Assembly (NCBI RefSeq): GCF_014197035.1
Contig: NZ_JACIEU010000003.1
Location: 276,093 to 340,092 of the forward strand
Length of the DNA: 64,000 nt
Direction: 5' to 3'
From: Sphingobium scionense
GTDB lineage: Bacteria; Pseudomonadota; Alphaproteobacteria; Sphingomonadales; Sphingomonadaceae
The notes beneath the pieces are model-generated. The model saw only the letters and a program-made list of their open reading frames with translations. It was not told where the DNA came from and did not search any database. The position numbers and the translations under genes are program-made. Within the stretch, counting starts at the first letter, position 1, and the number at the start of each line of letters is the position of its first letter. Below are positions 1 to 8,013 of the stretch, one piece after another.

Positions 1-281
1 TTGGCGAGGAAGCCGTCGAGCGACTTGGCATCCCAACGGATCTTGGCCTTCTGCATCGCCGGGGAATAGGTAAAGCCCGGCACCGTGCCCGACGTGCGCC
101 CGAACACGCCCGAGAGCGAAGGGCCGAGCTTCTTCACGCCCGGATCGACCGAATGGCAGACGGCGCAGCGGGCGAAAACCGCCTTGCCCTTGGTCGCGTC
201 GCCCGCCTGGGCCAGCGCCGGGCCGGTGGTCGCGACGGCCATAGCGAACATCATCACCCGCGAAACATGCTTCATCGACAT
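1..281 (-). CDS. c-type cytochrome, partial (C-terminus lies beyond the window)
   Basis: The minus strand reads an open frame from an ATG at 281 to the window edge, about 93 residues. It begins with a short basic segment, a hydrophobic stretch and an ALAQA cleavage site, so it is a signal peptide for export. A CAVCH heme-attachment motif follows within the first 45 residues, then a KLGPSLSGVFGR segment typical of soluble class I cytochrome c. The distal Met ligand would be near 'SPAM' or beyond the edge. A GAGGA ribosome-binding site lies just upstream. The protein should carry electrons in the periplasm. It shares an operator-like motif (316-333) with the catabolic cluster to the right, so it may belong to that regulon, but this is inference. 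Confidence 0.8.
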   Translation of the reverse strand, partial: MSMKHVSRVMMFAMAVATTGPALAQAGDATKGKAVFARCAVCHSVDPGVKKLGPSLSGVFGRTSGTVPGFTYSPAMQKAKIRWDAKSLDGFLA

Positions 282-315
282 CCTGATTCCTCTTCCCTTC
301 TTCTCTGGTTAAAAT

Positions 316-333
316 CTATACCAGTGTGCATAA
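316..333 (-). promoter_or_regulatory. operator-like motif, site A
   Basis: Minus-strand TTATGCACACTGGTATAG lies 35 bp upstream of the cytochrome c start and 56 bp before the DMT gene. It matches five other sites at 9333, 9489, 15422, 15536 and 15589 around a TGCAC-N4-GGTATA core. The binding protein is not identifiable here. Confidence 0.45.
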
Positions 334-388
334 ATAAACCAATAGCCGTCTGAGTCTGAACGGCGGTTGAAGCGGGAAGGATGCGGAA

Positions 389-1285
389 ATGGCCGATGGC
401 GGACCCACGGCGAACCATCGGTTCGGGCCGGGCGGCATGGCGCTGGCCTTGCTGGTGAACATCATGTTCGCGCTCAATGTGATCGCGATGAAGGTGGTGG
501 TGGATGCGACCGCGCCGCTGCTGTCGGTGGCGCTGCGCATGGGGACGGTCTTTTTGATCTGTGCGCCGGCGCTGCGCCCGCTGCCGGGGCGGACGGGCTG
601 GTTGATGCTCTATGGCTTCCTCAATGGCGGGTTGTTCCTGCTGCTGCTGAACCTGGCTTTGTTCATGGCCACCAATGTCGGGGCGCTGGCGATCGCCGGG
701 CAACTGAGCGTACCCTTCTCGCTGTTGCTGGGCGCGCTGCTGCTGGGCGAGCGGCTCAACCGGCGCAAGATTGTCGGCGTGCTGTTGGCCTTTGCGGGGG
801 TCGTGGCGCTGGTGTTCGACCCGCATATATTGGCGGAGGTGCCTGCGGTGCTGGTGATGGCCTGCGCGGCGATGCTGTGGGGCGGCGCGACCCTGGTGCA
901 GCGCAAGCTGACCGGGGTGAGCGTGATGAACGGCCAGGCCTGGAACGGGCTGATGGGCGCGGCGGTGCTGGCGCCCTTTGCCCTGATTTTCGAGCGGCCG
1001 GCGATCGCGGGGCTGGCCCATGTCGGCTGGGTGCCGACCGGCTGGTTCGCCTTTTCCTGCCTGGGCGCGACGGTGCTGGGGCAGGGAACGCTCGCCTGGC
1101 TGCTGCAACGCTATCCGATCTCGACCATCATGCCGCTGATGCTGGCATCGCCCGTGATGTCGACGGTCTTTGCCTCGCTCTATTTTTGCACGCCGATCAC
1201 GGCCGGCATGATTTCCGGCGGGACCGTTGCGCTGCTGGGCGTGACGATCATCGCCTTCTCGCCCGACCGCAGGCCGGTCGACTGA
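389..1285 (+). CDS. DMT superfamily (EamA) transporter
   Basis: This 298-residue protein has about ten hydrophobic segments arranged as two EamA repeats. The first contains 'NVIAMKVVVDATAPL' near the N-terminus and a conserved LLLGERLNRRKI segment that recurs in EamA helix 4/5 junctions. These proteins export or import small metabolites across the inner membrane; the substrate cannot be told from sequence. The ATG is preceded by GGAAGG at a good distance. The gene is divergent from the cytochrome c gene and convergent with the thiolase operon, from which it is separated by a strong hairpin at 1298-1328. It may move a substrate or product of the adjacent catabolic cluster, but no direct evidence ties it there. 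Confidence 0.85.
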   Translation: MADGGPTANHRFGPGGMALALLVNIMFALNVIAMKVVVDATAPLLSVALRMGTVFLICAPALRPLPGRTGWLMLYGFLNGGLFLLLLNLALFMATNVGALAIAGQLSVPFSLLLGALLLGERLNRRKIVGVLLAFAGVVALVFDPHILAEVPAVLVMACAAMLWGGATLVQRKLTGVSVMNGQAWNGLMGAAVLAPFALIFERPAIAGLAHVGWVPTGWFAFSCLGATVLGQGTLAWLLQRYPISTIMPLMLASPVMSTVFASLYFCTPITAGMISGGTVALLGVTIIAFSPDRRPVD

Positions 1286-1297
1286 CAATCAAAAAAT

Positions 1298-1328
1298 GGG
1301 CCGGCGTCGCATGCCTCGACGCCGGCCC
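1298..1328 (-). terminator. intrinsic terminator of the CoA operon
   Basis: A 12-bp perfect GC-rich stem (1298-1309 with 1317-1328) has a 7-nt loop. On the minus strand it is followed by ATTTTTTG, so it ends the operon that finishes with the thiolase gene. Confidence 0.8.
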
Positions 1329-1351
1329 AGGGGGCTACCGAAGGGCGGTGG

Positions 1352-2551
1352 TCAGACCGCCCGTTCGAAGATGGCGGCCAGGCCCTGACCGCCACCGATA
1401 CACATGGTTTCCAGGCCATAGCGGCCGTCGCGCCGCTGCAACTCGCGCAGCAGATTGGCGAGGATGCGCCCGCCGGTCGCGCCGATCGGATGGCCGAGCG
1501 AAATGCCCGATCCATTGACGTTGAGCTTGTCGCGATCATCCCAGTTCCAGCCCTTGAGGCAGGCCAGCACCTGCGGCGCAAAGGCTTCGTTGAGTTCGAC
1601 CAGATCGATGTCGTTCCAGCCAAGGCCATTGCGGGCGAACAGCTTTTCGACCGCCGGCACCGGACCGATGCCCATGCGCGAGGGATCGCAGCCCGCCGCC
1701 GCCCAGCTGTGCAGCCAGGCCATGGGTTCAAGGCCCAGTTCTTCCAGCTTGTCCTCCGCGACCACCAGGCAGGCGGCGGCGGCGTCATTCTGCTGGCTGG
1801 CATTGCCGGCGGTGACCACGCCGTCCTTCTCGATCGGCTTCAGCAGGGCGAGCGATTCCGGCGTGGCGTCGGCACGAATGCCCTCATCCATGGCGAAGAT
1901 CAGCGGATCGCCCTTGCGCTGCGGCACGGCGACCGGGACCAGTTCGTCGTCGAACTTGCCGGCGGTCCAGGCGGCTGCGGCACGCTGATGGCTCATCGCG
2001 GCATATTCGTCGCACGCCTCGCGGCTGATGTCATAATCCTTGGCGAGATTGTTCGCCGTCTCGATCATGCCGCTGATGATGCCATAGCGGGCGATCGGTT
2101 GCGACATGACGCGGCCGCGGGTCAGGCGGTCATGGAACTGGGTCGATCCGGAGCGGGCACCCCAGCGATGGTCCATCGAATAATATTCGACATTGGACAT
2201 GCTCTCGACCCCGCCGGCGACGACGATGTCGGCGGCGCCTGTCTGGATGCGCATGGCCGCGTCGATCACCGCCTGAAGCCCCGAACCGCAGCGCCGGTCG
2301 AGCTGAACACCGGGAATGCTTTCGGGCAGGCCGGCGGCCAGCGCCGACCAGCGGCCGATGCAGGGCGCCTCGCCATTGCCATAGCCCTGGGAGAAGACGA
2401 CGTCGTCGATCCGTTCGGGATCGATCCTGGTGCGCTCCATCAGCGCCTTGATGATGACCGCGCCCAGATCGCCGGCGCTGAAGGATTTGAGCGAACCGCC
2501 ATATTTGCCGACGGCGGTGCGGATGGGGGCGACGATGGCGGCTCTGCGCAT
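1352..2551 (-). CDS. thiolase (acetyl-CoA C-acyltransferase)
   Basis: This 399-residue protein has the full thiolase plan. The nucleophilic Cys88 sits in RRCGSGLQA, the GHPIGATGG box holds the catalytic His, and a C-terminal CIGGGQGLA box holds the second catalytic Cys. Thiolases cleave 3-ketoacyl-CoA with CoA, or condense two acyl-CoAs. It is the last gene of the minus-strand operon with three acyl-CoA dehydrogenases, a hydratase and a CoA transferase, so the cleaving direction is most likely here. AAAGGA precedes the ATG. It differs clearly from the second thiolase at 21637, which sits with polyhydroxyalkanoate genes. Confidence 0.93.
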   Translation of the reverse strand: MRRAAIVAPIRTAVGKYGGSLKSFSAGDLGAVIIKALMERTRIDPERIDDVVFSQGYGNGEAPCIGRWSALAAGLPESIPGVQLDRRCGSGLQAVIDAAMRIQTGAADIVVAGGVESMSNVEYYSMDHRWGARSGSTQFHDRLTRGRVMSQPIARYGIISGMIETANNLAKDYDISREACDEYAAMSHQRAAAAWTAGKFDDELVPVAVPQRKGDPLIFAMDEGIRADATPESLALLKPIEKDGVVTAGNASQQNDAAAACLVVAEDKLEELGLEPMAWLHSWAAAGCDPSRMGIGPVPAVEKLFARNGLGWNDIDLVELNEAFAPQVLACLKGWNWDDRDKLNVNGSGISLGHPIGATGGRILANLLRELQRRDGRYGLETMCIGGGQGLAAIFERAV

Positions 2552-2579
2552 GCGATGTCCTTTGCGGGAATGGGGAGGA

Positions 2580-3734
2580 TCAGGCGGCCGCTTCGGCCTG
2601 GCGGATCATCTGCTTGGCGATGATGGTCTGCTGGATCTGGCTGGTGCCTTCATAGATGCGCAGCAGCCGGACATCGCGATAGAAGCGCTCGACCTTATAC
2701 TCGGCCATATAGCCGGCGCCGCCATAGATCTGGACGGCGCGGTCGGCGATCCGGCCGACGGCTTCGGAGGCGTAATATTTGAGCGCGGCGCATTCCAGGC
2801 TGACCGGCTCGCCGGCGTCGAACTTGGCAGCGACCGACTGCATCAGTGCCTCGGTCGTCAGCATGTCGACCTTCATGTCGGCAAGCATCGCCTGGACCAG
2901 CTGGAAATCGGCGATGCGCTGGCCGAACTGCTTGCGCTCCATCGCATATTGCAGGGCCATGTCGATCAGCCGCTGGCACATGCCGAGCGCGACCGCCGCG
3001 ATATGGATGCGGCCGCGATCCAGCACCTTCATCGCGGTCTTGAAGCCACGGCCGGGCACGCCGCCGATGATGTTGGCGGCCGGCACGACGACATCGTCCA
3101 GGATCACGTCGGTGGTGATCGACCCCTTCTGCCCCATTTTCTTGTCGGGCTTGCCGAAGCTGATACCGGGCGTGCCGGCGGGCAGGATGAAGGCGGAGAT
3201 GCCGGCCGCGCCCTTCACATCCGGTTCGGTCCGGGCCATCAAAGTGAAGACGCTGGCACGCGGGGCGTTGGTGATATAGCGCTTGGTGCCGGTGATGCGG
3301 TAAGTGTCGCCGTCGCGGATAGCGACGGTGCGCAGCGAACCGGCGTCGGACCCAGCCTCCGGCTCGGTCAGGCCGAAGCTGGCGATCGCTTCACCGGTGG
3401 CGAATTTGGGTAGCCATTCGCGCTTCTGCTCATCGGTCCCGTCCATGACGATGCCCTGGCTACCGATGCCGACGGTGGTGCCGATGACGGAGCGGAAGAC
3501 GACCGACGCGCGGGTGATCTCGCGGATGATCGCCGCTTCCTCCGCCATGGTGCAGCCGATGCCGCCAAATTCCTCCGGCACGGACAGGCCGAACAGGCCC
3601 ATGTCGCGCATCTGCTGGATGATGGTTTCGGGCACGGCATCTGCTTCCTCGACGGCGTCCTCGGCCGGGATCAGCTTTTCGCTGACGAAGCGGCGGACGG
3701 TGGTGCGGAACAGGTCGAACGTCTCGGCGTCCAT
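2580..3734 (-). CDS. acyl-CoA dehydrogenase
   Basis: FAD-dependent alpha,beta-dehydrogenation of an acyl-CoA. The protein is 384 residues from the ATG at 3734, which has GAGGAGA just upstream; a longer frame exists but would run into the hydratase gene. It shows the family signatures 'FGLTEPEAGSD' for flavin and substrate binding, and a C-terminal RIYEGTSQIQ segment that carries the catalytic glutamate of the short/medium-chain type. It lies 13 bp after the hydratase gene and 28 bp before the thiolase gene in the same operon. Unlike the pair at 6816 and 8014, it has all the residues expected of a self-sufficient homotetramer. Confidence 0.93.
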   Translation of the reverse strand: MDAETFDLFRTTVRRFVSEKLIPAEDAVEEADAVPETIIQQMRDMGLFGLSVPEEFGGIGCTMAEEAAIIREITRASVVFRSVIGTTVGIGSQGIVMDGTDEQKREWLPKFATGEAIASFGLTEPEAGSDAGSLRTVAIRDGDTYRITGTKRYITNAPRASVFTLMARTEPDVKGAAGISAFILPAGTPGISFGKPDKKMGQKGSITTDVILDDVVVPAANIIGGVPGRGFKTAMKVLDRGRIHIAAVALGMCQRLIDMALQYAMERKQFGQRIADFQLVQAMLADMKVDMLTTEALMQSVAAKFDAGEPVSLECAALKYYASEAVGRIADRAVQIYGGAGYMAEYKVERFYRDVRLLRIYEGTSQIQQTIIAKQMIRQAEAAA

Positions 3735-3747
3735 GAAAAATCTCCTC

Positions 3748-4572
3748 TCAATATCCGATGTCGGCGACCATCGCGTCGCTGCCGTCGCAGCGGATCGCGC
3801 GGCAGCGGCCGGCTTCATCCTCGCGCAGCAGCACCGGCTGGCCGGCAAACGCCGGCGCGACAGCGCGGAAGGCGAAGCGGGTCGGGCTGCGGCCGCCGCG
3901 CCGGGCATGGCCGAACACTCTGGCGGCAGTGAGGGGGCCGTGGATCACCAGGCCGGGATAGCCCTCCTCGCCTGTCGCATAGGGCAGGTCATAATGGATG
4001 CGATGGCTGTTGAAGGTGACGGCCGAGAAGCGGAACAGGTCGACGCTGTTTGGCGCCCAGTTCACATCGTCGGAGCCGGCATCAACGGTCGTGGGGACGA
4101 TTGCGGGCGTCGGCGCGCCGGTGTCGCGATAGACGATGGTCTGCACCTCGCTCACCCGTTCGCGATCGGCCTGGACGATACTGTGGCCGACCTTCACGAG
4201 GACAAGCTCGCCGCTGCGGCCGCTCTTGTGGGCGATATCCAGCACGGTCGAGGTACGGGTCGCTTCCCAGTCGAGCATCAGAGGCGCGTGGAACTGCATC
4301 TCGGCGGCAGCGAACATGCGGCGGGGCAGGCTTATCTGCGGCAGGAAGCCGCCGCGTTTGGGATGACCGTCCGGACCGATCTGGTCGGCGGCGGCCACCG
4401 GCAGGAAGAAGGCCCAATGGGCCAGCGAGGGCTGGACTGTCTCGACATCGAGCGGCTCGCCGATGGCGGCGGCGAAGCGGCGCAGCGCTTCCCGGTCGAG
4501 CATCTCGGTCCGGCTCTCGGTCCTGCCGACCCATGTTTGCCAATGGGCGATATCGGATGGGGAAAGGGTCAT
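3748..4572 (-). CDS. MaoC/FAS1-like hydratase (mesaconyl-CoA C4 hydratase or HTD2 type)
   Basis: This 274-residue protein has two hot-dog halves. The N-terminal half is the FAS1-like dehydratase type, and the C-terminal half carries the hydratase-2 motif 'FNSHRIHYD' near residues 188-196, followed by EGYPGLVIHGPL. These enzymes add water to, or remove it from, enoyl-CoA or related thioesters; members of this subfamily act on mesaconyl-, itaconyl- or other branched acyl-CoAs. The ATG overlaps the stop of the CoA transferase gene (ATGA), showing translational coupling. Placed between the CoA transferase and an acyl-CoA dehydrogenase, it most likely hydrates the unsaturated CoA intermediate of the pathway. 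Confidence 0.85.
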   Translation of the reverse strand: MTLSPSDIAHWQTWVGRTESRTEMLDREALRRFAAAIGEPLDVETVQPSLAHWAFFLPVAAADQIGPDGHPKRGGFLPQISLPRRMFAAAEMQFHAPLMLDWEATRTSTVLDIAHKSGRSGELVLVKVGHSIVQADRERVSEVQTIVYRDTGAPTPAIVPTTVDAGSDDVNWAPNSVDLFRFSAVTFNSHRIHYDLPYATGEEGYPGLVIHGPLTAARVFGHARRGGRSPTRFAFRAVAPAFAGQPVLLREDEAGRCRAIRCDGSDAMVADIGY

Positions 4573-5777
4573 GCGACCAGTCCTTCGTCGTGGAGGCGGC
4601 CGATCGCGCCGCTGTCGAGGCCGAGCAGCCCACTCAATATCTGGTCGCTATGCTCGCCAAGGCGCGGGGCCGTGCCGACGCCGCCGCGCGCCTCGCCGGC
4701 CAGCGTGCCGGCCGGGCCGGACGTCGGGTAGGTGAGGCCGCTGGGATGGGCGATCGTCTCGAACAGGGGATTGGCGGTGAACAGCCGCTCGTCCTGCGTC
4801 ACGGCCTGATGCAGCGACTGATATTCGCCCCAGGTGACGCCGCCCGCGTCGAAGGCGGGTTTCAAGGCATCGCTGCTGCGCGCGGAGAAGGCGGCTTCGA
4901 ACAAGGGGAAGAGCCGGGCGCGGTGGGTGAAGCGCGCGCCTTCATCCTTGGCGAAGTTGGCACCCGTTTCGCTTTCCAGCGCGGCAATGGCTTCGCCAAG
5001 GTCCAGCGTCTTGAGCAGGCCGGTCCATTGGCGCGGGGTGATGGCGACGACGATTAGTCGCTTGCCGTCGGCGGTCAGGAAATCCCGGCCGAAGGCGCCG
5101 AACAGGTCGTTGCCCATGCGCGGGCGGTCGCCTGCCGACAGGACTTCCGCCACGGAGCCCAGATGCGACAGGGTGGAGGCCGCGAGGTCCGACAGAGGCA
5201 CGCGGATTTCCGCGCCCTGGCCGGTCGCGCGCCGGCGCAGCAGGGCGGACGTCATGGCAAAGGCGGCATAGGCACCGCCGAGCAGATCCCAGGCCGGCAG
5301 GACATGGTTGACCGGTCGGTCATCGTCGGCCGGGCCGGTCATCATGGGCACGCCGGCGGCGGCGTTGATGGTGTAATCGACGGCCGGCGATCCGTCGGCC
5401 CAGCCCATCACCCGGACGCTGATGATGTCGGCACGGCGCGCGGCCAGCGCGTCATGGCTGAGGAAGCCCTTCACCGGATAATTGGTGAGGAACAGGCCGG
5501 CATTGTCGCCCGGCGCAGTGGCGATGGCGACCGCCAGTTCGCGTCCTTCGGGACGGCCAAGGTCGATCGCGATCGATTTCTTGCCCTTGTTGAGGCCCTC
5601 CCAATAGAGGCTGGCCCCGGATGGCGCGACCGGCCAGCGACGATAGTCGGGGCCGCCACCGATCGCGTCGAAACGGATCACCTCCGCTCCCATCTGCGCC
5701 AGATGCAGACCGCAGGACGGGCCGGCGATGAAGGCGGCGCCCTCTACCACACGCAGGCCCTTGAGCATGTCGTACAT
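4569..5777 (-). CDS. class III (CaiB/BaiF) CoA transferase
   Basis: This 402-residue family III CoA transferase moves CoA between carboxylates through an enzyme-bound aspartyl anhydride. The N-terminal 'LKGLRVVEGAAFIAGPSCG' and the 'AVDYTINAAAGV' segment, which holds the likely catalytic Asp, are typical of the family. The ATG at 5777 has AGGGGGAAAT upstream. It begins 11 bp after the MDR oxidoreductase gene and overlaps the next gene by 4 bp. No acyl-CoA ligase is visible in the cluster, so this enzyme is the best candidate for activating the acid made by the P450 and aldehyde dehydrogenase. It could instead act on a later dicarboxylate. Confidence 0.9.
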   Translation of the reverse strand: MYDMLKGLRVVEGAAFIAGPSCGLHLAQMGAEVIRFDAIGGGPDYRRWPVAPSGASLYWEGLNKGKKSIAIDLGRPEGRELAVAIATAPGDNAGLFLTNYPVKGFLSHDALAARRADIISVRVMGWADGSPAVDYTINAAAGVPMMTGPADDDRPVNHVLPAWDLLGGAYAAFAMTSALLRRRATGQGAEIRVPLSDLAASTLSHLGSVAEVLSAGDRPRMGNDLFGAFGRDFLTADGKRLIVVAITPRQWTGLLKTLDLGEAIAALESETGANFAKDEGARFTHRARLFPLFEAAFSARSSDALKPAFDAGGVTWGEYQSLHQAVTQDERLFTANPLFETIAHPSGLTYPTSGPAGTLAGEARGGVGTAPRLGEHSDQILSGLLGLDSGAIGRLHDEGLVA

Positions 5778-5788
5778 GGAATTTCCCC

Positions 5789-6808
5789 CTAGCCCAGCCT
5801 GACCATGGTGCGGCCGATATTGGCGCCTGAGAACAGGCCCCAGAAGGCGTCCAGCGCCTTGTCGATGCCGTCATAGACGGTTTCGGCCGAGGCCATCTGG
5901 CCGGCCTGGTTCCAGGCGGTCATGCGTTCCAGCATCTCCGCCTCCAGATCCATATGGTCGAGCGCGATATAGCCCTGCATGCGGATGCGCTTGGTCATCA
6001 GCATGGTGAGGTTGCGCGGCACGGTCGGCGCATCGGTGACATTATATTGCGAGATCATGCCGCAGATGGCGAAGCGTGCGAAATCATTGGCGAGCGACAG
6101 GGCGGCCTGCAGATGATCGCCGCCGACATTGTCGAAATAGACGTCGATGCCGCTGGCGCCGATCGCCTTGACTTCGCGGGCGAGGGCCTTGGTCAGGTTC
6201 GGCTCCGCCTTGTAATCGATCGCGGCGTCGACCTTGAGCACATCGTGCAGGAAGGCGGTCTTGTCCGGGCCGCCGGCCGATCCGATCACCTTGCACCCCA
6301 TGTTGCGCGCGATCTGGCAGGCGATCGACCCGACCGCGCCGGACGCGGCCGACACGAAGACGGTGTCGCCCGGCTGCAATTCGGCAATACGGATAAGGCC
6401 GGCATAGGCGGTGAGGCCGGTCATGCCGGCGAAGCAGAGATAGGCCTGGGGCGGCAAGGCCTGGCGGTCGCGATGCTGGAGCGCGGTGCCGGGGGCATTG
6501 AACGCCTGTCGCCAGCCAAGCCGGGAAAAGACCAGGTCGCCGGGCGCGAAGGCCGGATCGTTGGAAACGATCACCTCGCCGATCGCCGGCCCCTCCATCG
6601 CCGTATCAAGGGCGAAGGGCGGGACATAGCTTTTGGCGTCGCTCATCCGGCCGCGCATCGCCGGGTCGACCGCCATCCAGAGGTTGCGAACCTGTACCTC
6701 GCCGGGGCCGGGCGGTGGCACGGCCTGTTCGACGGTGGCGAAATCCTCCGCCACGGGGGCGCCGACCGGCCGGCGCTTCAACTGTATTTCGCGCGATTGC
6801 ATGGTCAT
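5789..6808 (-). CDS. MDR-family NADP-dependent oxidoreductase (CurA/leukotriene B4 dehydrogenase-like)
   Basis: The product, 339 residues from the ATG at 6808, is a zinc-free medium-chain dehydrogenase/reductase. It has the N-terminal 'PPPGPGEVQVRN' segment, a nucleotide-binding 'VFVSAASGAVGSIACQIA' motif and the 'IDVYFDNVGGDHL' segment typical of prostaglandin or enone reductases. Members reduce alpha,beta-unsaturated ketones or aldehydes with NADPH. The upstream ATG at 6868 would run deep into the preceding gene, so 6808 (or 6802, two codons later) is preferred; GAGGGG precedes it. It lies 7 bp after an acyl-CoA dehydrogenase gene. It probably saturates an enone intermediate, but its exact step is unknown. 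Confidence 0.85.
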   Translation of the reverse strand: MTMQSREIQLKRRPVGAPVAEDFATVEQAVPPPGPGEVQVRNLWMAVDPAMRGRMSDAKSYVPPFALDTAMEGPAIGEVIVSNDPAFAPGDLVFSRLGWRQAFNAPGTALQHRDRQALPPQAYLCFAGMTGLTAYAGLIRIAELQPGDTVFVSAASGAVGSIACQIARNMGCKVIGSAGGPDKTAFLHDVLKVDAAIDYKAEPNLTKALAREVKAIGASGIDVYFDNVGGDHLQAALSLANDFARFAICGMISQYNVTDAPTVPRNLTMLMTKRIRMQGYIALDHMDLEAEMLERMTAWNQAGQMASAETVYDGIDKALDAFWGLFSGANIGRTMVRLG

Positions 6809-6815
6809 CGGCCCC

Positions 6816-7967
6816 TCAATAGCCATTGAGCCGCGCCCAGCGCTCGCGATGCCAGGCGGTGCTGCCATGGCATTGCTCGGCGACGCGGGCGCGCTTCAGG
6901 TAGAGGCCGGCATCATGTTCATGGGTCATGCCGATGCCGCCATGCAACTGGACCATCTGCGACGAAATCCGATGCAGCGTCTCGCCGGCGATCGCCTTGG
7001 CGAGCGAGGCGAGGGCGGGGAGCGCAGGATCGTCGGCATCGATCGCCGCGAGCGCGGTTTCGACCGCCGATCGCGTCAGCTGCAATTCTCCGAACAGTTC
7101 GGCGGCGCGATGCTGGAGCGCCTGGAAGGAGCCGATGATTGCGCCGAACTGGACGCGGGTCTTGAGATAATCGAGCGTGATGTCGAACGCCTGGGTCGCG
7201 CTGCCCAGCATTTCGGTCGCCATGCCGATCGCGGCCCGGTCGCGGATCGCGTCGATCAGGTCGGCGGCCTTGCCGATTTCGCCCAGCACGTCGTTGACAG
7301 CGATGTTGACACTCTCGAAGCGGTAGAGGGCCGGGCGACGGGCATCGATCTGGTCGAGCGGCTGCCGTTCCAGTCCGGCGCTGTCGGTCGGCACCAGGAA
7401 CAGGGTCAGACCGTCGCGATCGCCCGGCGCGCCGCTGGTGCGTGCGGCGACGATAGCGAGATTGGCGATCATGCCGTCCTGCACCGGGCGCTTGGTGCCC
7501 GACAATGTCCAGCCATCGCCCGAAGCTGTGGCGGCGAGTGCGGTGCGCTCGGGCGCATGATGCGGGCCTTCGTCGAGTGCGAGCGTACCGATCAGCGATC
7601 CGTCGGCGATACCGGGCAGCCAGCGCGCCTGCTGATCCTGCGTTCCCGCGAGGCGCAGCGCCGAAGCAGCGACCAGCGCGGAGCTGATGAGCGGCGAGGC
7701 GGCCAGGGTGCGTCCCAGTTCCTCGATCACCAGGCCAAGGCTGAGATAGCCGAAATCGGCGCCGCCATGGGCTTCTGGCACGATGATGCCGCACCAGCCC
7801 ATCTGTGCCATTTCGGCCCAGGCTTCGGCATCATAGCCATCCGATCCGCTGAGACCACCGCCGCCATGATCGTAGAGTCCGCGCAGCGCGGTCACGGGCA
7901 GGCGGTCGCGCACCCATTGTGACGCCATGTCCTTCAGCATCGTCTGTTCTTCGTTCAGCACCGCCAC
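6816..7967 (-). CDS. acyl-CoA dehydrogenase subunit lacking the usual catalytic Glu
   Basis: The product is 383 residues from a GTG at 7967, which has GGAGGA six bases upstream; the longer frame to 8390 is antisense to no gene but overlaps the neighbour and has no family similarity. It has an acyl-CoA dehydrogenase N-terminus (LNEEQTMLKDMA) and the C-terminal 'QLHGGIGMTHEHD' signature. Where catalytic members have EGT or SEIQ, this one reads EQCHGSTAWH, so the base is absent. Adjacent dehydrogenase genes of this kind form alpha2beta2 complexes in steroid side-chain degradation (ChsE1-ChsE2 type). The partner is probably the gene 46 bp upstream (8014-9195). Confidence 0.85.
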   Translation of the reverse strand: MAVLNEEQTMLKDMASQWVRDRLPVTALRGLYDHGGGGLSGSDGYDAEAWAEMAQMGWCGIIVPEAHGGADFGYLSLGLVIEELGRTLAASPLISSALVAASALRLAGTQDQQARWLPGIADGSLIGTLALDEGPHHAPERTALAATASGDGWTLSGTKRPVQDGMIANLAIVAARTSGAPGDRDGLTLFLVPTDSAGLERQPLDQIDARRPALYRFESVNIAVNDVLGEIGKAADLIDAIRDRAAIGMATEMLGSATQAFDITLDYLKTRVQFGAIIGSFQALQHRAAELFGELQLTRSAVETALAAIDADDPALPALASLAKAIAGETLHRISSQMVQLHGGIGMTHEHDAGLYLKRARVAEQCHGSTAWHRERWARLNGY

Positions 7968-8013
7968 GGCGCGTCCTCCCGCATCCTGTCTTTTCTCTCG
8001 TCCTCGCCCATGC